Part shown: positions 9,288 through 17,112 of the stretch, one piece after another | Numbering within the stretch: position 1 is the first letter of the stretch | Layout: every line of letters begins with the position of its first letter | Source of the DNA: SXRF01 sp038043465 | GTDB lineage: Bacteria > Pseudomonadota > Alphaproteobacteria > Rickettsiales > SXRF01 | Reading direction: 5' to 3' | Assembly: GCA_038043465.1 (NCBI GenBank) | Contig: JBBTBX010000006.1 | Coordinates: 310,001-374,000, forward strand | DNA: 64,000 bases | The notes under the pieces: model-generated | What the model was told of the DNA's origin: nothing | Seen by the model: the letters and a program-made list of their open reading frames with translations, nothing else | Databases searched by the model: none | Position numbers and translations under genes: made by a program

Positions 9288-9734
9288 TTAAATAATAAAA
9301 TCTGATTTGTTTTCTGCATTTTTACGGACTTGCCTGCTTTCTGCCTGCTCACATAAATCTGCCAGATTTATTTGCTTTAAATTATCCTTCATCGATTCAT
9401 CCAGCTTCTGCCATATTGGTTTTACAATCAACTCACCAATAGGGGTGGATTTATAACCCAGATGCTCTTCCTTTTCGTCGCCCAGAACCGCATTAATATC
9501 GGCAATTGTAATCCGCCTGCGCTCTTTTGCCAATACATAACCTCCATGCGGTCCGCGTACACCACGCAGAAGCCCCCCGCGCACCAGACGCTGCATCAAT
9601 TGCTCAAGGTAACGTGGTGGCAAACCTTGATGCTGGGCAATATCACGGCTGGAGATAGCTCCCTGCCCTGCATTATAGGCAATGGTCACCATCGCCTCCA
9701 CCACATAAAATAATTTGCGTGACGGGGAAATCAT
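9288..9734 (-). CDS. Rrf2 family transcriptional regulator without Fe-S cysteines
   Basis: A 148-residue Rrf2-type winged-helix regulator. The N-terminal half shows AISSRDIAQHQGLPPRYLEQL (helix-turn-helix, about 26-46) and GGLLRGVRGPHGGYVLAK (wing, about 53-70). The three spaced cysteines that hold the cluster in IscR/NsrR are missing; the only cysteine is C128. That makes it more like CymR, the Rrf2 repressor of cysteine metabolism that acts with CysK, and here cysK is the next gene. Regulation of the operon by a CysK-Rrf2 complex is therefore an attractive inference. The start overlaps the dut stop by four bases (ATGA). Confidence 0.85.
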   Translation of the reverse strand: MISPSRKLFYVVEAMVTIAYNAGQGAISSRDIAQHQGLPPRYLEQLMQRLVRGGLLRGVRGPHGGYVLAKERRRITIADINAVLGDEKEEHLGYKSTPIGELIVKPIWQKLDESMKDNLKQINLADLCEQAESRQVRKNAENKSDFII

Positions 9735-10204
9735 TTTACAGCAACCTTTACACCAGTTGAACCAAACCCGCCATCGCTGCGCGCTGTATCATCCAGTATT
9801 TCCATCTGCTGCCACTGCACCTGCGCGACAGGCGCGATAATTAACTGTGCAATCCGCATTCCCCGTGAAATTACAAAATCTTCCTGCCCCAAATTTATCA
9901 TCAATATTTTTATTTCACCGCGATAATCCGCGTCAATTGTCCCCGGAGTATTAAGCAGTGTGATACCATTTTTGAGAGCAAGACCAGAGCGCGGGCGAAT
10001 CTGCGCTTCAAAACCTACTGGCAACGCTATAGCTATGCCAGTTGGAATTAACTGTCTGGCAAATGGCGCAAGAATAATATCGCTATCAATTGCTGCCATT
10101 AAATCAGCCCCTGCCGCCTGCTGCGTAGCATAAGCTGGAAGTGGTAAATCCGCGCCATGAGCAAGTTTTATAATTTTTACCTTTATAATTTTCTCTGGGG
10201 TCAT
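9731..10204 (-). CDS. dut: dUTP diphosphatase
   Basis: A trimeric dUTPase that hydrolyses dUTP to dUMP and pyrophosphate, keeping uracil out of DNA and feeding dTMP synthesis. The 157-residue product has the family motifs in order: AGADLMAAI (motif 1), RPRSGLALKNG (motif 2, about 71-81), NTPGTIDADYRGEI (motif 3, about 85-98), RGMRIAQLI (motif 4) and the glycine-rich C-terminal arm RSDGGFGSTG (motif 5). It overlaps coaBC upstream and rrf2 downstream by four bases each, so the genes are translationally coupled. coaBC-dut adjacency is common in proteobacteria. Confidence 0.94.
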   Translation of the reverse strand: MTPEKIIKVKIIKLAHGADLPLPAYATQQAAGADLMAAIDSDIILAPFARQLIPTGIAIALPVGFEAQIRPRSGLALKNGITLLNTPGTIDADYRGEIKILMINLGQEDFVISRGMRIAQLIIAPVAQVQWQQMEILDDTARSDGGFGSTGVKVAVK

Positions 10205-11412
10205 TTTTTCTTCTTCTTTTCTGTTAGCTGGGTGGCAATTTTCTCTACCAGTTTTTTTGCAACTTCCTGTTTGCTCATTTTACCCCAGACTTCACTTTTA
10301 TTCCCGCTAATAAACAAAATATCAGTGTTATCTTGCTCAAAAACTTTTCCACCAGATACATCATTAGCTAGTATCCAATCACAATTTTTTTTCTTCAGTT
10401 TTTCTTTAGCGTTTTTTTCCAGATTTTCTGTTTCGGCAGCGAAACCAATAACTAATTTCGGACGTTTTTTATGGTTAGAAATAGTTTTCAGAATATCAGG
10501 ATTTTCTACCAGCTGCAAAACTGGCACAGCTTCCCCAGCTTTTTTCTTAATCTTATTTTTAGCGATAGTTTGCGGGCGGAAATCAGAAACTGCGGCAGTG
10601 AATACGGCAATATCAGCAGGCAAAGTTTTCTCCACCGCTGCTAACATTTCCTGCGCGCTGGTAACTTTTACGAGGCTAACACCAGCTGGAGCTGGTAAAT
10701 TTGTATGCCCGCTTATGAGAGTTACTTTTGCCCCTGCACCAGAGAGTGCTTCAGCAATCGCATAACCCTGTTTTCCTGAAGAATGATTGCTTAAAAAGCG
10801 CACGGGATCAATTGCTTCGATAGTTGCGCCCGCCGTTACGACTGCGCTAAGAGTGCTGAGTGCTGAGTTTGGAGTTTGGAGTTTGGAAAAAATGGCTTCA
10901 GCTATAGTATCAACCTCCGCCATCCGCCCCTGTCCTACTTCGCCACACGCAAGCATACCAGAAGCAGGCTCGATAACCTGCACGCCATCAGCTTTTAATT
11001 GCGCTATATTACGCCCCGTGGCTTTGTTATTCCACATCATGCTATTCATCGCAGGAGCAAGGATAATTGGTTTATTGCTGGCAAGCAGCGTAGCACTCGC
11101 CAAATCGCCAGCTAAACCTCCTGCCATTTTAGCAATTATATCTGCCGAAGCTGGCGCAACCACCACCAAATCCGCCTCACGCGATAGGCGGATATGCCCC
11201 ATCTCCGTTTCATCTTTAAGCGACCAAAGATCATCATAAACCGTGTTTTCAGTCAGGGCGGCAACCGAGAACGCCGTGACAAACTTCTTACTCGATTTGG
11301 TAAGGATACAGCGCACCAAAACGCCACGCTCCTTTAGCCGTCGAATCAGTTCCAACGATTTATAGGCAGCAATACTGCCTGTAATAATGAGTAAAACAGA
11401 TTTTTGTGCCAT
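10201..11412 (-). CDS. coaBC: bifunctional phosphopantothenoylcysteine decarboxylase / phosphopantothenate-cysteine ligase
   Basis: A two-domain coenzyme A enzyme. CoaC (about 1-175) joins FMN to cysteine-adduct decarboxylation; CoaB (about 190-400) ligates cysteine to phosphopantothenate. CoaC motifs are GSIAAYKSLELIRRL, the catalytic His in GHIRLSREAD (about 72), PAMNSMMW and GMLACGEVGQGRM. CoaB motifs are TAGATIEAIDPVRFLSNHSSG and AAVSDFRP. The interdomain linker (about 175-187) is encoded by a 35-bp array of five heptamers, described separately, so the linker carries a repeat insertion. It is the first gene of the coaBC-dut-rrf2-cysK-moeB operon and faces the toxin-antitoxin pair across about 97 bp. 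Confidence 0.93.
   Translation of the reverse strand: MAQKSVLLIITGSIAAYKSLELIRRLKERGVLVRCILTKSSKKFVTAFSVAALTENTVYDDLWSLKDETEMGHIRLSREADLVVVAPASADIIAKMAGGLAGDLASATLLASNKPIILAPAMNSMMWNNKATGRNIAQLKADGVQVIEPASGMLACGEVGQGRMAEVDTIAEAIFSKLQTPNSALSTLSAVVTAGATIEAIDPVRFLSNHSSGKQGYAIAEALSGAGAKVTLISGHTNLPAPAGVSLVKVTSAQEMLAAVEKTLPADIAVFTAAVSDFRPQTIAKNKIKKKAGEAVPVLQLVENPDILKTISNHKKRPKLVIGFAAETENLEKNAKEKLKKKNCDWILANDVSGGKVFEQDNTDILFISGNKSEVWGKMSKQEVAKKLVEKIATQLTEKKKKK
10853..10887. repeat. five-unit heptamer array inside coaBC
   Basis: On the plus strand two GTGCTGA units are followed by three GTTTGGA units with no gap, exactly 35 bp. It encodes the linker between the CoaC and CoaB domains. The GTGCTGA unit is the reverse complement of the TCAGCAC unit found around the uvrB start at 26.7 kb. 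Confidence 0.8.
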
Positions 11413-11471
11413 AATTATGTATTTTATATTAATATACTTTTATTTTCTGTGAATAGCAGATTATTTGTAAC

Positions 11472-11500
11472 TTGACAAAACGATAATAAAATATTAATAA
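11472..11500 (+). promoter_or_regulatory. candidate promoter of the toxin-antitoxin pair
   Basis: A perfect TTGACA (11472-11477) is followed after 17 bases by TAATAA (11495-11500), ten bases before the first possible antitoxin ATG. It lies in the AT-rich gap shared with divergent coaBC. Confidence 0.45.
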
Positions 11501-11509
11501 TGATTTATT

Positions 11510-11776
11510 ATGATTAAAAATGATTCTAATATGCCAACTCGAGTGGTAACAGCACATCTTCCCAGCGAACTTGTTGGGCAGCTTGATGATCTTGCCCAAC
11601 GAATAGAACGTTCAAAAGCATGGGTCATAAAAGAAGCTCTAATTGCTTGGGTAGAATTGGAAGAAAAACGCCATCGCCTAACATTAGAGGCTCTTTCCGA
11701 TGCTGATGCTGGCAAAGTCGTACAACATGAGAAAATTAAAAATTGGGTGAACAGCCTACCTCAAAACAACTTATGA
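11510..11776 (+). CDS. ribbon-helix-helix antitoxin (ParD/CopG-like)
   Basis: An 88-residue protein with an N-terminal ribbon-helix-helix pattern: TRVVTAHLPSELVGQLDDLAQ then RSKAWVIKEALIAWVE (about residues 9-58). The C-terminal tail would wrap the toxin. It should bind its own promoter DNA and neutralise the ParE-like product of the next gene. The start is uncertain: the ATG at 11510 or the one at 11531 (MPTRVV), neither with a clear ribosome site. The stop overlaps the toxin ATG by four bases (ATGA), typical for type II modules. Confidence 0.82.
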   Translation: MIKNDSNMPTRVVTAHLPSELVGQLDDLAQRIERSKAWVIKEALIAWVELEEKRHRLTLEALSDADAGKVVQHEKIKNWVNSLPQNNL

Positions 11777-12048
11777 ATCTAGAGTGGACTAGCAAAGCAG
11801 AATCAGATCTTCACCGCCTCTATGATTTTCTGGTTAGAGTGAACCCGCAAGTTGCCCACTCCATAATCCAACAATTAGTAGCAGCTGCTGGAACACTTCT
11901 CGACCACCCAAGACTCGGTTCACGTTTAACAGAATTCACCTTACATGAAGTACGACGAATTATCGTTGGTGACTACGAACTGCGCTACTTAATTAATGAT
12001 GATTCAATCACAGTTCTTCGCCTGTGGCATACACGCGAAGACAGATAA
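11773..12048 (+). CDS. RelE/ParE family toxin
   Basis: A 91-residue ParE-like toxin starting at the ATG that overlaps the antitoxin stop. Family features are WTSKAESDLHRLYDFL at the N-terminus, LLDHPRLGSRL in the middle, VRRIIVGDYELRYLI and a C-terminal VLRLWHTREDR. ParE proteins poison DNA gyrase and RelE proteins cleave mRNA; the C-terminal pattern favours ParE, but the target is not shown by sequence. A longer reading frame opens upstream at 11743 inside the antitoxin gene and is less likely. The stop lies two bases from the mutS stop on the other strand. Confidence 0.83.
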   Translation: MNLEWTSKAESDLHRLYDFLVRVNPQVAHSIIQQLVAAAGTLLDHPRLGSRLTEFTLHEVRRIIVGDYELRYLINDDSITVLRLWHTREDR

Positions 12049-12050
12049 AA

Positions 12051-14777
12051 TTAGCCCACCATTCCTCTGAGTTTATACAGCATTTCGAGTGCCTCACGCG
12101 GGGAAAGACTATCAGGGGAAAGATTTTTAATTTCATCAGATAAAGCGGTAAATTCTGGAGATATTGCAGGCACGGATGGTGCATAAGAAAAAAGCGGTAA
12201 ACTGGCAGCAAGGGCTGGTGATGAACGCTGTCCCTTTTCTAATTGGTGTAAAATATCCGCAGCACGGTTAATAACCGTAGCTGGAAGACCAGCAAGGCGG
12301 GCAACATGGATGCCATAAGAACGATCGGCACTGCCAGCCGCCACCTCATGCAGGAATATCAAATCACCTTTCCATTCTTTTACCTTCATCGTATGGCAGG
12401 AAAGAGCGGCAAGGCTACCAGTTAGCTCAGTTAATTCATGATAATGGGTGGCAAAAAGACCGCGACATTTGGTGATATTATGTAGATGCTCCACCACCGC
12501 CCAGGCAATTGAAAGCCCATCAAAAGTAGCAGTCCCCCTACCTATCTCATCCAAAATTACCAGCGAACGTGACGTTGCCTGATGCAGGATGGTTGCTGTT
12601 TCCACCATCTCCACCATGAAAGTTGAATGTCCGCGCGCCAAATCATCAGCCGCACCAACTCTGCTGAATAACCTGTCAACAATCCCTATTTTTGCACTAT
12701 CCGCTGGCACAAAAGACCCAGCTTGTGCAAGAATTGCAATCAAGGCATTCTGGCGCAGGAAGGTGCTTTTACCAGCCATGTTTGGACCTGTAAGCAACCA
12801 TAGACGCTGCGTATTTTCCAAATTACAACCATTACCCATGAAAGCCGTACCAACTTCCCTGAGGCTAGCCTCTACAACTGGGTGTCTGCCACCACGAATA
12901 TCAAAAGCAATTCCATCCTCCACAACTGGGCGGGTATAATTATGGGAAACAGCCAGATGTGCCAATGCTGTACTGACATCCACCTGCGCCACCGCTCGCG
13001 CCGTAGCTATTATTTTTTCGCTGATAGCGGTAAGTTGCTCAAGAAGCTTTGCAAAAATTTCCTGCTCCAATTTTATAGCATTGCCCGCTGCTTCATTTAT
13101 TTTCCGCTCTAGCTCGGAAAGCTCCACTGTGCTGTAGCGCAAATTATTGGCAAGTGTCTGACGATGGATGAAATCATTAGTAATTTTGCTCTGGTGCTGC
13201 GCGGTTATTTCTACAAAATAACCAAGCATATTATTAAAGCGAATTTTAAGGGTGGCAATGCCGGTAAGCTCTACATATTTCTGCTGCAGGGCAATTACCC
13301 GCTTCTGCCCTTCATCACGCAGATTGCGAAGTTCATCAAGTGCCGCACTATATCCGTATTTTATAAAATTACCGTCACGCGCAAACACAGGTGCATCTTG
13401 ATTTAATGTTTTGCGTATATCCTCTGTCAGGACTTCATGCCCACCGAGAATTGGAAGAATTGCGTACAAACTCTGTGGCAGTTCCCGACTTTGAAGCTCT
13501 AGAACAACTCTTACTGACTGTGCAGAATTAAGACCTGCTGCAACTGTCAACACATCGCGTGGTCCACCGCGTGCGAGACATAAACGCGATAAAGCCCGCT
13601 CAATATCCGGACATTCTTTCAGAAAACTGCGGATACCACCGCGCAAATCAGATTGCCGAGTAAAAAATTCGACATTATCAAGACGCTCATTAATAGCTAC
13701 AACGCTGGTTTGTGGTGCAGAAAGCTGTGCAGCAAGCAAGCGTGCTCCTGCCGAAGTTATAGTTTCATCAATAACCGAAAACAGGCTGCCTTTACGCTTG
13801 CCGGAAAGCGTTGTCATAATTTCCAGATTGCGCTGGCTTGCTGCATCTATCAGCATATGCGCACCTATATCTTCACGGCGTGGCGTGTCAATGCGCGGCA
13901 TGTTTTCTTTTTGTGTCAGCTTCACATAATCAAGCAGCACACCACAGGCGGAGAATTCGCCCGGCGAAAAATCGCCGATAATGTCAAGCGTGGATAAGTT
14001 ATAGGTTTCTTTGAGCAATCTCTGCGCCCGCCTGCTATCAAAAATACTGTCAGGCTGCGGTACAAACACACTCTTAAAATCCTGCAATTCAGGCATCATG
14101 GTTATGGTCTCAGAAATCAGCAATTCACGGGGATTTATCCGCGCTAATTCCATGGATATGGTTTGCGCTGTCGTTCCAATCAAATAAAATTCACCTGTAG
14201 ATATGTCCAGCCAGGAAATTATATAATTACCTCCGCTGCGAGCCTTCTGGCTCTCGCATGAGGTGTTGCTGAGGGCTGTGCGGTCTACTGACCGCGAATC
14301 GCCGTCGCCATTTGATTTTACCACCGCAGCCAGATAATTCGCCTGACGCGAATCCAGCAAATTTTCTTCGGTAATCGTCCCTGCGGTTACTATGCGCACT
14401 ACATCGCGCTGGATTATTGCTTTATAGCCACGTTTTTTCGCCTCAGCAGGTTCTTCCAATTGTTCACAAATAGCAATCCGCACCCCTGCACGAATCAGTT
14501 TTTCCAGATAAGCCTCATGCGAATGCACAGGCACGCCACACATCGGAATATCCGCGCCATTATGCTTGCCACGCTTGGTTAGGGCGATATCTAGGATAGA
14601 AGCAGCTTTAACCGCATCATCAAAAAACAGTTCATAGAAATCACCCATGCGGTAAAACAACATACAATCCGCGTGGCGTGCTTTAATCGCAAGGAATTGC
14701 TGCATGGTGGGAGTCACTCCATCCTGCCCATCCGTAGTAACCGCCATCTTATCTGCAAGTGCTGCTATTGAAGTCAT
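12051..14777 (-). CDS. mutS: DNA mismatch repair protein MutS
   Basis: A 908-residue mismatch-recognition ATPase. The N-terminal mismatch-reading motif is GDFYE (about 45-49, Phe and Glu contacting the mispair). The ATPase has LLTGPNMAGKSTFLRQ (Walker A), LVILDEIGRGTATFDG (Walker B/signature) and FATHYHELTEL. Length is slightly above the usual 850-880. The excess is partly a polar insertion at about residues 155-183, between the first domain and the LDISTGEF strand, encoded by a palindromic, GC-richer element (14229-14315). It sits alone, convergent with the toxin gene and about 50 bp before an MCP gene on the same strand. Confidence 0.95.
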   Translation of the reverse strand: MTSIAALADKMAVTTDGQDGVTPTMQQFLAIKARHADCMLFYRMGDFYELFFDDAVKAASILDIALTKRGKHNGADIPMCGVPVHSHEAYLEKLIRAGVRIAICEQLEEPAEAKKRGYKAIIQRDVVRIVTAGTITEENLLDSRQANYLAAVVKSNGDGDSRSVDRTALSNTSCESQKARSGGNYIISWLDISTGEFYLIGTTAQTISMELARINPRELLISETITMMPELQDFKSVFVPQPDSIFDSRRAQRLLKETYNLSTLDIIGDFSPGEFSACGVLLDYVKLTQKENMPRIDTPRREDIGAHMLIDAASQRNLEIMTTLSGKRKGSLFSVIDETITSAGARLLAAQLSAPQTSVVAINERLDNVEFFTRQSDLRGGIRSFLKECPDIERALSRLCLARGGPRDVLTVAAGLNSAQSVRVVLELQSRELPQSLYAILPILGGHEVLTEDIRKTLNQDAPVFARDGNFIKYGYSAALDELRNLRDEGQKRVIALQQKYVELTGIATLKIRFNNMLGYFVEITAQHQSKITNDFIHRQTLANNLRYSTVELSELERKINEAAGNAIKLEQEIFAKLLEQLTAISEKIIATARAVAQVDVSTALAHLAVSHNYTRPVVEDGIAFDIRGGRHPVVEASLREVGTAFMGNGCNLENTQRLWLLTGPNMAGKSTFLRQNALIAILAQAGSFVPADSAKIGIVDRLFSRVGAADDLARGHSTFMVEMVETATILHQATSRSLVILDEIGRGTATFDGLSIAWAVVEHLHNITKCRGLFATHYHELTELTGSLAALSCHTMKVKEWKGDLIFLHEVAAGSADRSYGIHVARLAGLPATVINRAADILHQLEKGQRSSPALAASLPLFSYAPSVPAISPEFTALSDEIKNLSPDSLSPREALEMLYKLRGMVG
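14229..14315. repeat. palindromic insertion within mutS
   Basis: This in-frame stretch of about 87 bp contains two hairpins: TGCGAGCC/GGCTCTCGCA (14237-14258, with a two-base bulge and a TTCT loop) and a perfect GCGGTC/GACCGC stem with a TACT loop (14280-14295). It is visibly more GC-rich than its surroundings and encodes a polar Ser/Arg/Asp-rich loop with no counterpart in the typical MutS segment. In-frame palindromes of this kind recall rickettsial palindromic elements. Confidence 0.65.
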
Positions 14778-14829
14778 AAGCTGAGATTAACAGCTAAAAC
14801 TCTACACTCAAGAGATAAATATGCCTGAA

Positions 14830-16956
14830 CTAAGCAGCCCTAATCTTATTCAGGAAGTTATCAACCTGAGAATTAAGATTTTCAGCCTGTTTAGATAGTT
14901 CCTGCGATGCCTGTAACATCTGCTCCGCCGCAGCTCCTGCCTCCGCGGATGATGAGCTTACATCAACCAGATTGCTGGAAATAGTCTGCGTTCCACTAGC
15001 GGCAGTCTGCATGCTCCGTGCAATCTCATTGGTGGTTGCTGATTGTTCTTCAACCGCTGAAGCCACACTGGAAGATGCTTCGGAAATTGATCCAACCGAT
15101 CTTTTAATCTCGCTTAAGGCATCAATGATAGCATGAGAAGCGGTACGCATTTCTTCAACAACGCCCTTAATCTCAACTACTGATTTATCAGTTTGCCCTG
15201 CAAGATTTTTTACCTCATTGGCAACAACAGCAAAACCTTTTCCTGCTTCACCGGCACGCGCAGATTCGATGGTAGCATTAAGTGCCAGAAGATTGATCTG
15301 TCCGGAGATTTCTGAAATCATTTCCATCGCATTGCTTACCCTATCCGAAGATTGAGTAAGAGCGTTCGCCAGTGCATCAGCATTTGCTGTTTTTGTTCCG
15401 GATTCGGCAACCAGACCAGTTGTTTTTTGGAACTGATGTGAAATTTCTTTTACCGAAGCTGATAATTCTTCAGCAGCAGCCGCAACTGATTGCACATTGG
15501 ACGCTGTAACTGTTGCTGCATCAGTGGCACTGCCAGCTTTTCTGGCACTGCCGTTAATAATATCTACCATATTTCTTGCGGTCTGTGAAAGTTCGGTTGC
15601 AGCGGATGCCACAATATTAACAATCCCCTTAACGCTTGACTCAAAATCTTTTGCCAGCTTTTCCTGCATTTCACGTTTTTCCCGTTCAACGGATAATCTT
15701 TCATTTTCAACATAAGCAAGTTTAGCCTGCATGGCCATAAGCGTGGTCATTATGTTGTCTAGCTCATCAAATTCAACCGCCAGCTCTGTTTTCAGATTCC
15801 CGCTTGAAATTGAAGTAAGCTTGGAATCAAGGTTTTTCACTTTACGGTCAATAAACCTCTGCAGATATTTTGATGCCATAATCGCAAATGCCAGACCAAA
15901 TAAAATAACTGCTAAATTAACTGCAAGCCCTATTTTATAACTACTCTGCGCTTCTTTATAAGCATCTTCAGCGACATCCAATTGTAAAGTAAGCAATTCT
16001 TTGTTAGTGCCTACAGCTACTTGGAAAAGCTTTTCTACCTTTGGCATCAGATCTTGTAATTCTGCATCTTTGCCGTCCTTTGCAAGGGCAATCGCCGACT
16101 TCAGACCTTCTCCCACAAATTTTTTACGTTCTTCGGTATAACGATCCGCCAGAATTTTTTCTTCCGGAGTCAGATAGGTTGCCATGTAAGCCTTCCAGAT
16201 TTCCGTAATCTCTGCAATATTATTTTCAACCTGCCCAAGCATTCCCGCCCGATCCTCAGCTTTTCCGCTGGCAACAATGGAAAGGTTCAGAACATTATTA
16301 TACATAAGCCGGTTAATGTCAGCCAGCTGCCCGGCAGGAATAGTACGGTCTTCATAAACGGTTCTAAGGCTCTCGGTAATCTGTGAAGATAAATACAAGC
16401 CAGAGCCACCAATTACAGCCAGCATAAGGCATAAGGCAGAAGCAACGTACGTAACCTTCGCACCAATACGCCCAGAGAATCTTGACAGGCGCGCAGAACG
16501 GGAATTATCCAGTACCTGACCATGACTGATATAAAGACCTCCAGCTTTTTTCTCTTTAAATAATCGATAGGCAGCTTCAACCTTTGCAACCTCTGCTGCT
16601 TCAGCTTTAGTCCGTACCGAACTATAACCAGTTGTCTGACCGTTTTCTATAATTGGAGAAGTATTCGCCTTTACCCAATAATGATCACCATTCTTACAAC
16701 GATTTTTAACATAACCGCTCCACGGCAATCCTGCTTTCAAATCGCGCCAAAGATCTTCAAATGCTTCCACCGGCATATCGGGATGGCGAACAATATTATG
16801 TGGCTGCCCTACGAGTTCTTCCTCGGAAAACCCTGAAATATCGACAAAATCCTTATTTACATAAAGTATTTTTCCACCTGCATCAGTTCTTGAAACAATA
16901 ACTGTATTATCATTTAAATAAACTTCACGTCCGGTAACAGGCTGATTTACGCGCAT
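14830..16956 (-). CDS. methyl-accepting chemotaxis protein with PAS domain (Aer-like)
   Basis: A 708-residue receptor. An N-terminal cytoplasmic PAS domain (about 10-130) has the Aer-type run IVRHPDMPVEAFEDLW and KNGDHYWVKAN, suggesting redox or energy taxis. Transmembrane helices lie near 172-194 and 345-365, flanking a helical periplasmic four-helix-bundle region. A HAMP-like segment leads into the signalling hairpin, whose tip reads ESARAGEAGKGFAVVANEV (about 565-585), the CheA/CheW contact site. There is no C-terminal CheR pentapeptide. An AAGGAT site precedes the ATG. No che genes lie in the window; 156 bp separate it from der. Confidence 0.9.
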   Translation of the reverse strand: MRVNQPVTGREVYLNDNTVIVSRTDAGGKILYVNKDFVDISGFSEEELVGQPHNIVRHPDMPVEAFEDLWRDLKAGLPWSGYVKNRCKNGDHYWVKANTSPIIENGQTTGYSSVRTKAEAAEVAKVEAAYRLFKEKKAGGLYISHGQVLDNSRSARLSRFSGRIGAKVTYVASALCLMLAVIGGSGLYLSSQITESLRTVYEDRTIPAGQLADINRLMYNNVLNLSIVASGKAEDRAGMLGQVENNIAEITEIWKAYMATYLTPEEKILADRYTEERKKFVGEGLKSAIALAKDGKDAELQDLMPKVEKLFQVAVGTNKELLTLQLDVAEDAYKEAQSSYKIGLAVNLAVILFGLAFAIMASKYLQRFIDRKVKNLDSKLTSISSGNLKTELAVEFDELDNIMTTLMAMQAKLAYVENERLSVEREKREMQEKLAKDFESSVKGIVNIVASAATELSQTARNMVDIINGSARKAGSATDAATVTASNVQSVAAAAEELSASVKEISHQFQKTTGLVAESGTKTANADALANALTQSSDRVSNAMEMISEISGQINLLALNATIESARAGEAGKGFAVVANEVKNLAGQTDKSVVEIKGVVEEMRTASHAIIDALSEIKRSVGSISEASSSVASAVEEQSATTNEIARSMQTAASGTQTISSNLVDVSSSSAEAGAAAEQMLQASQELSKQAENLNSQVDNFLNKIRAA

Positions 16957-17112
16957 AAATTGAATCCTTCAAAAATCATATTAGAATAACGATGTGATAC
17001 AGACAACGGCACGATACACAATGCACCCAACCATCTCTGCGATAATGTCTTGGACTGGTACAGTAAAACTAAAAAATAAATAAAGCGTTAAACAAAGCAA
17101 ATTTATTTCGTA

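Noticed and set aside
11743..11772. Extended ParE toxin start at 11743
   Set aside because: It would read through the end of the antitoxin; the ATG overlapping the antitoxin stop fits type II modules.
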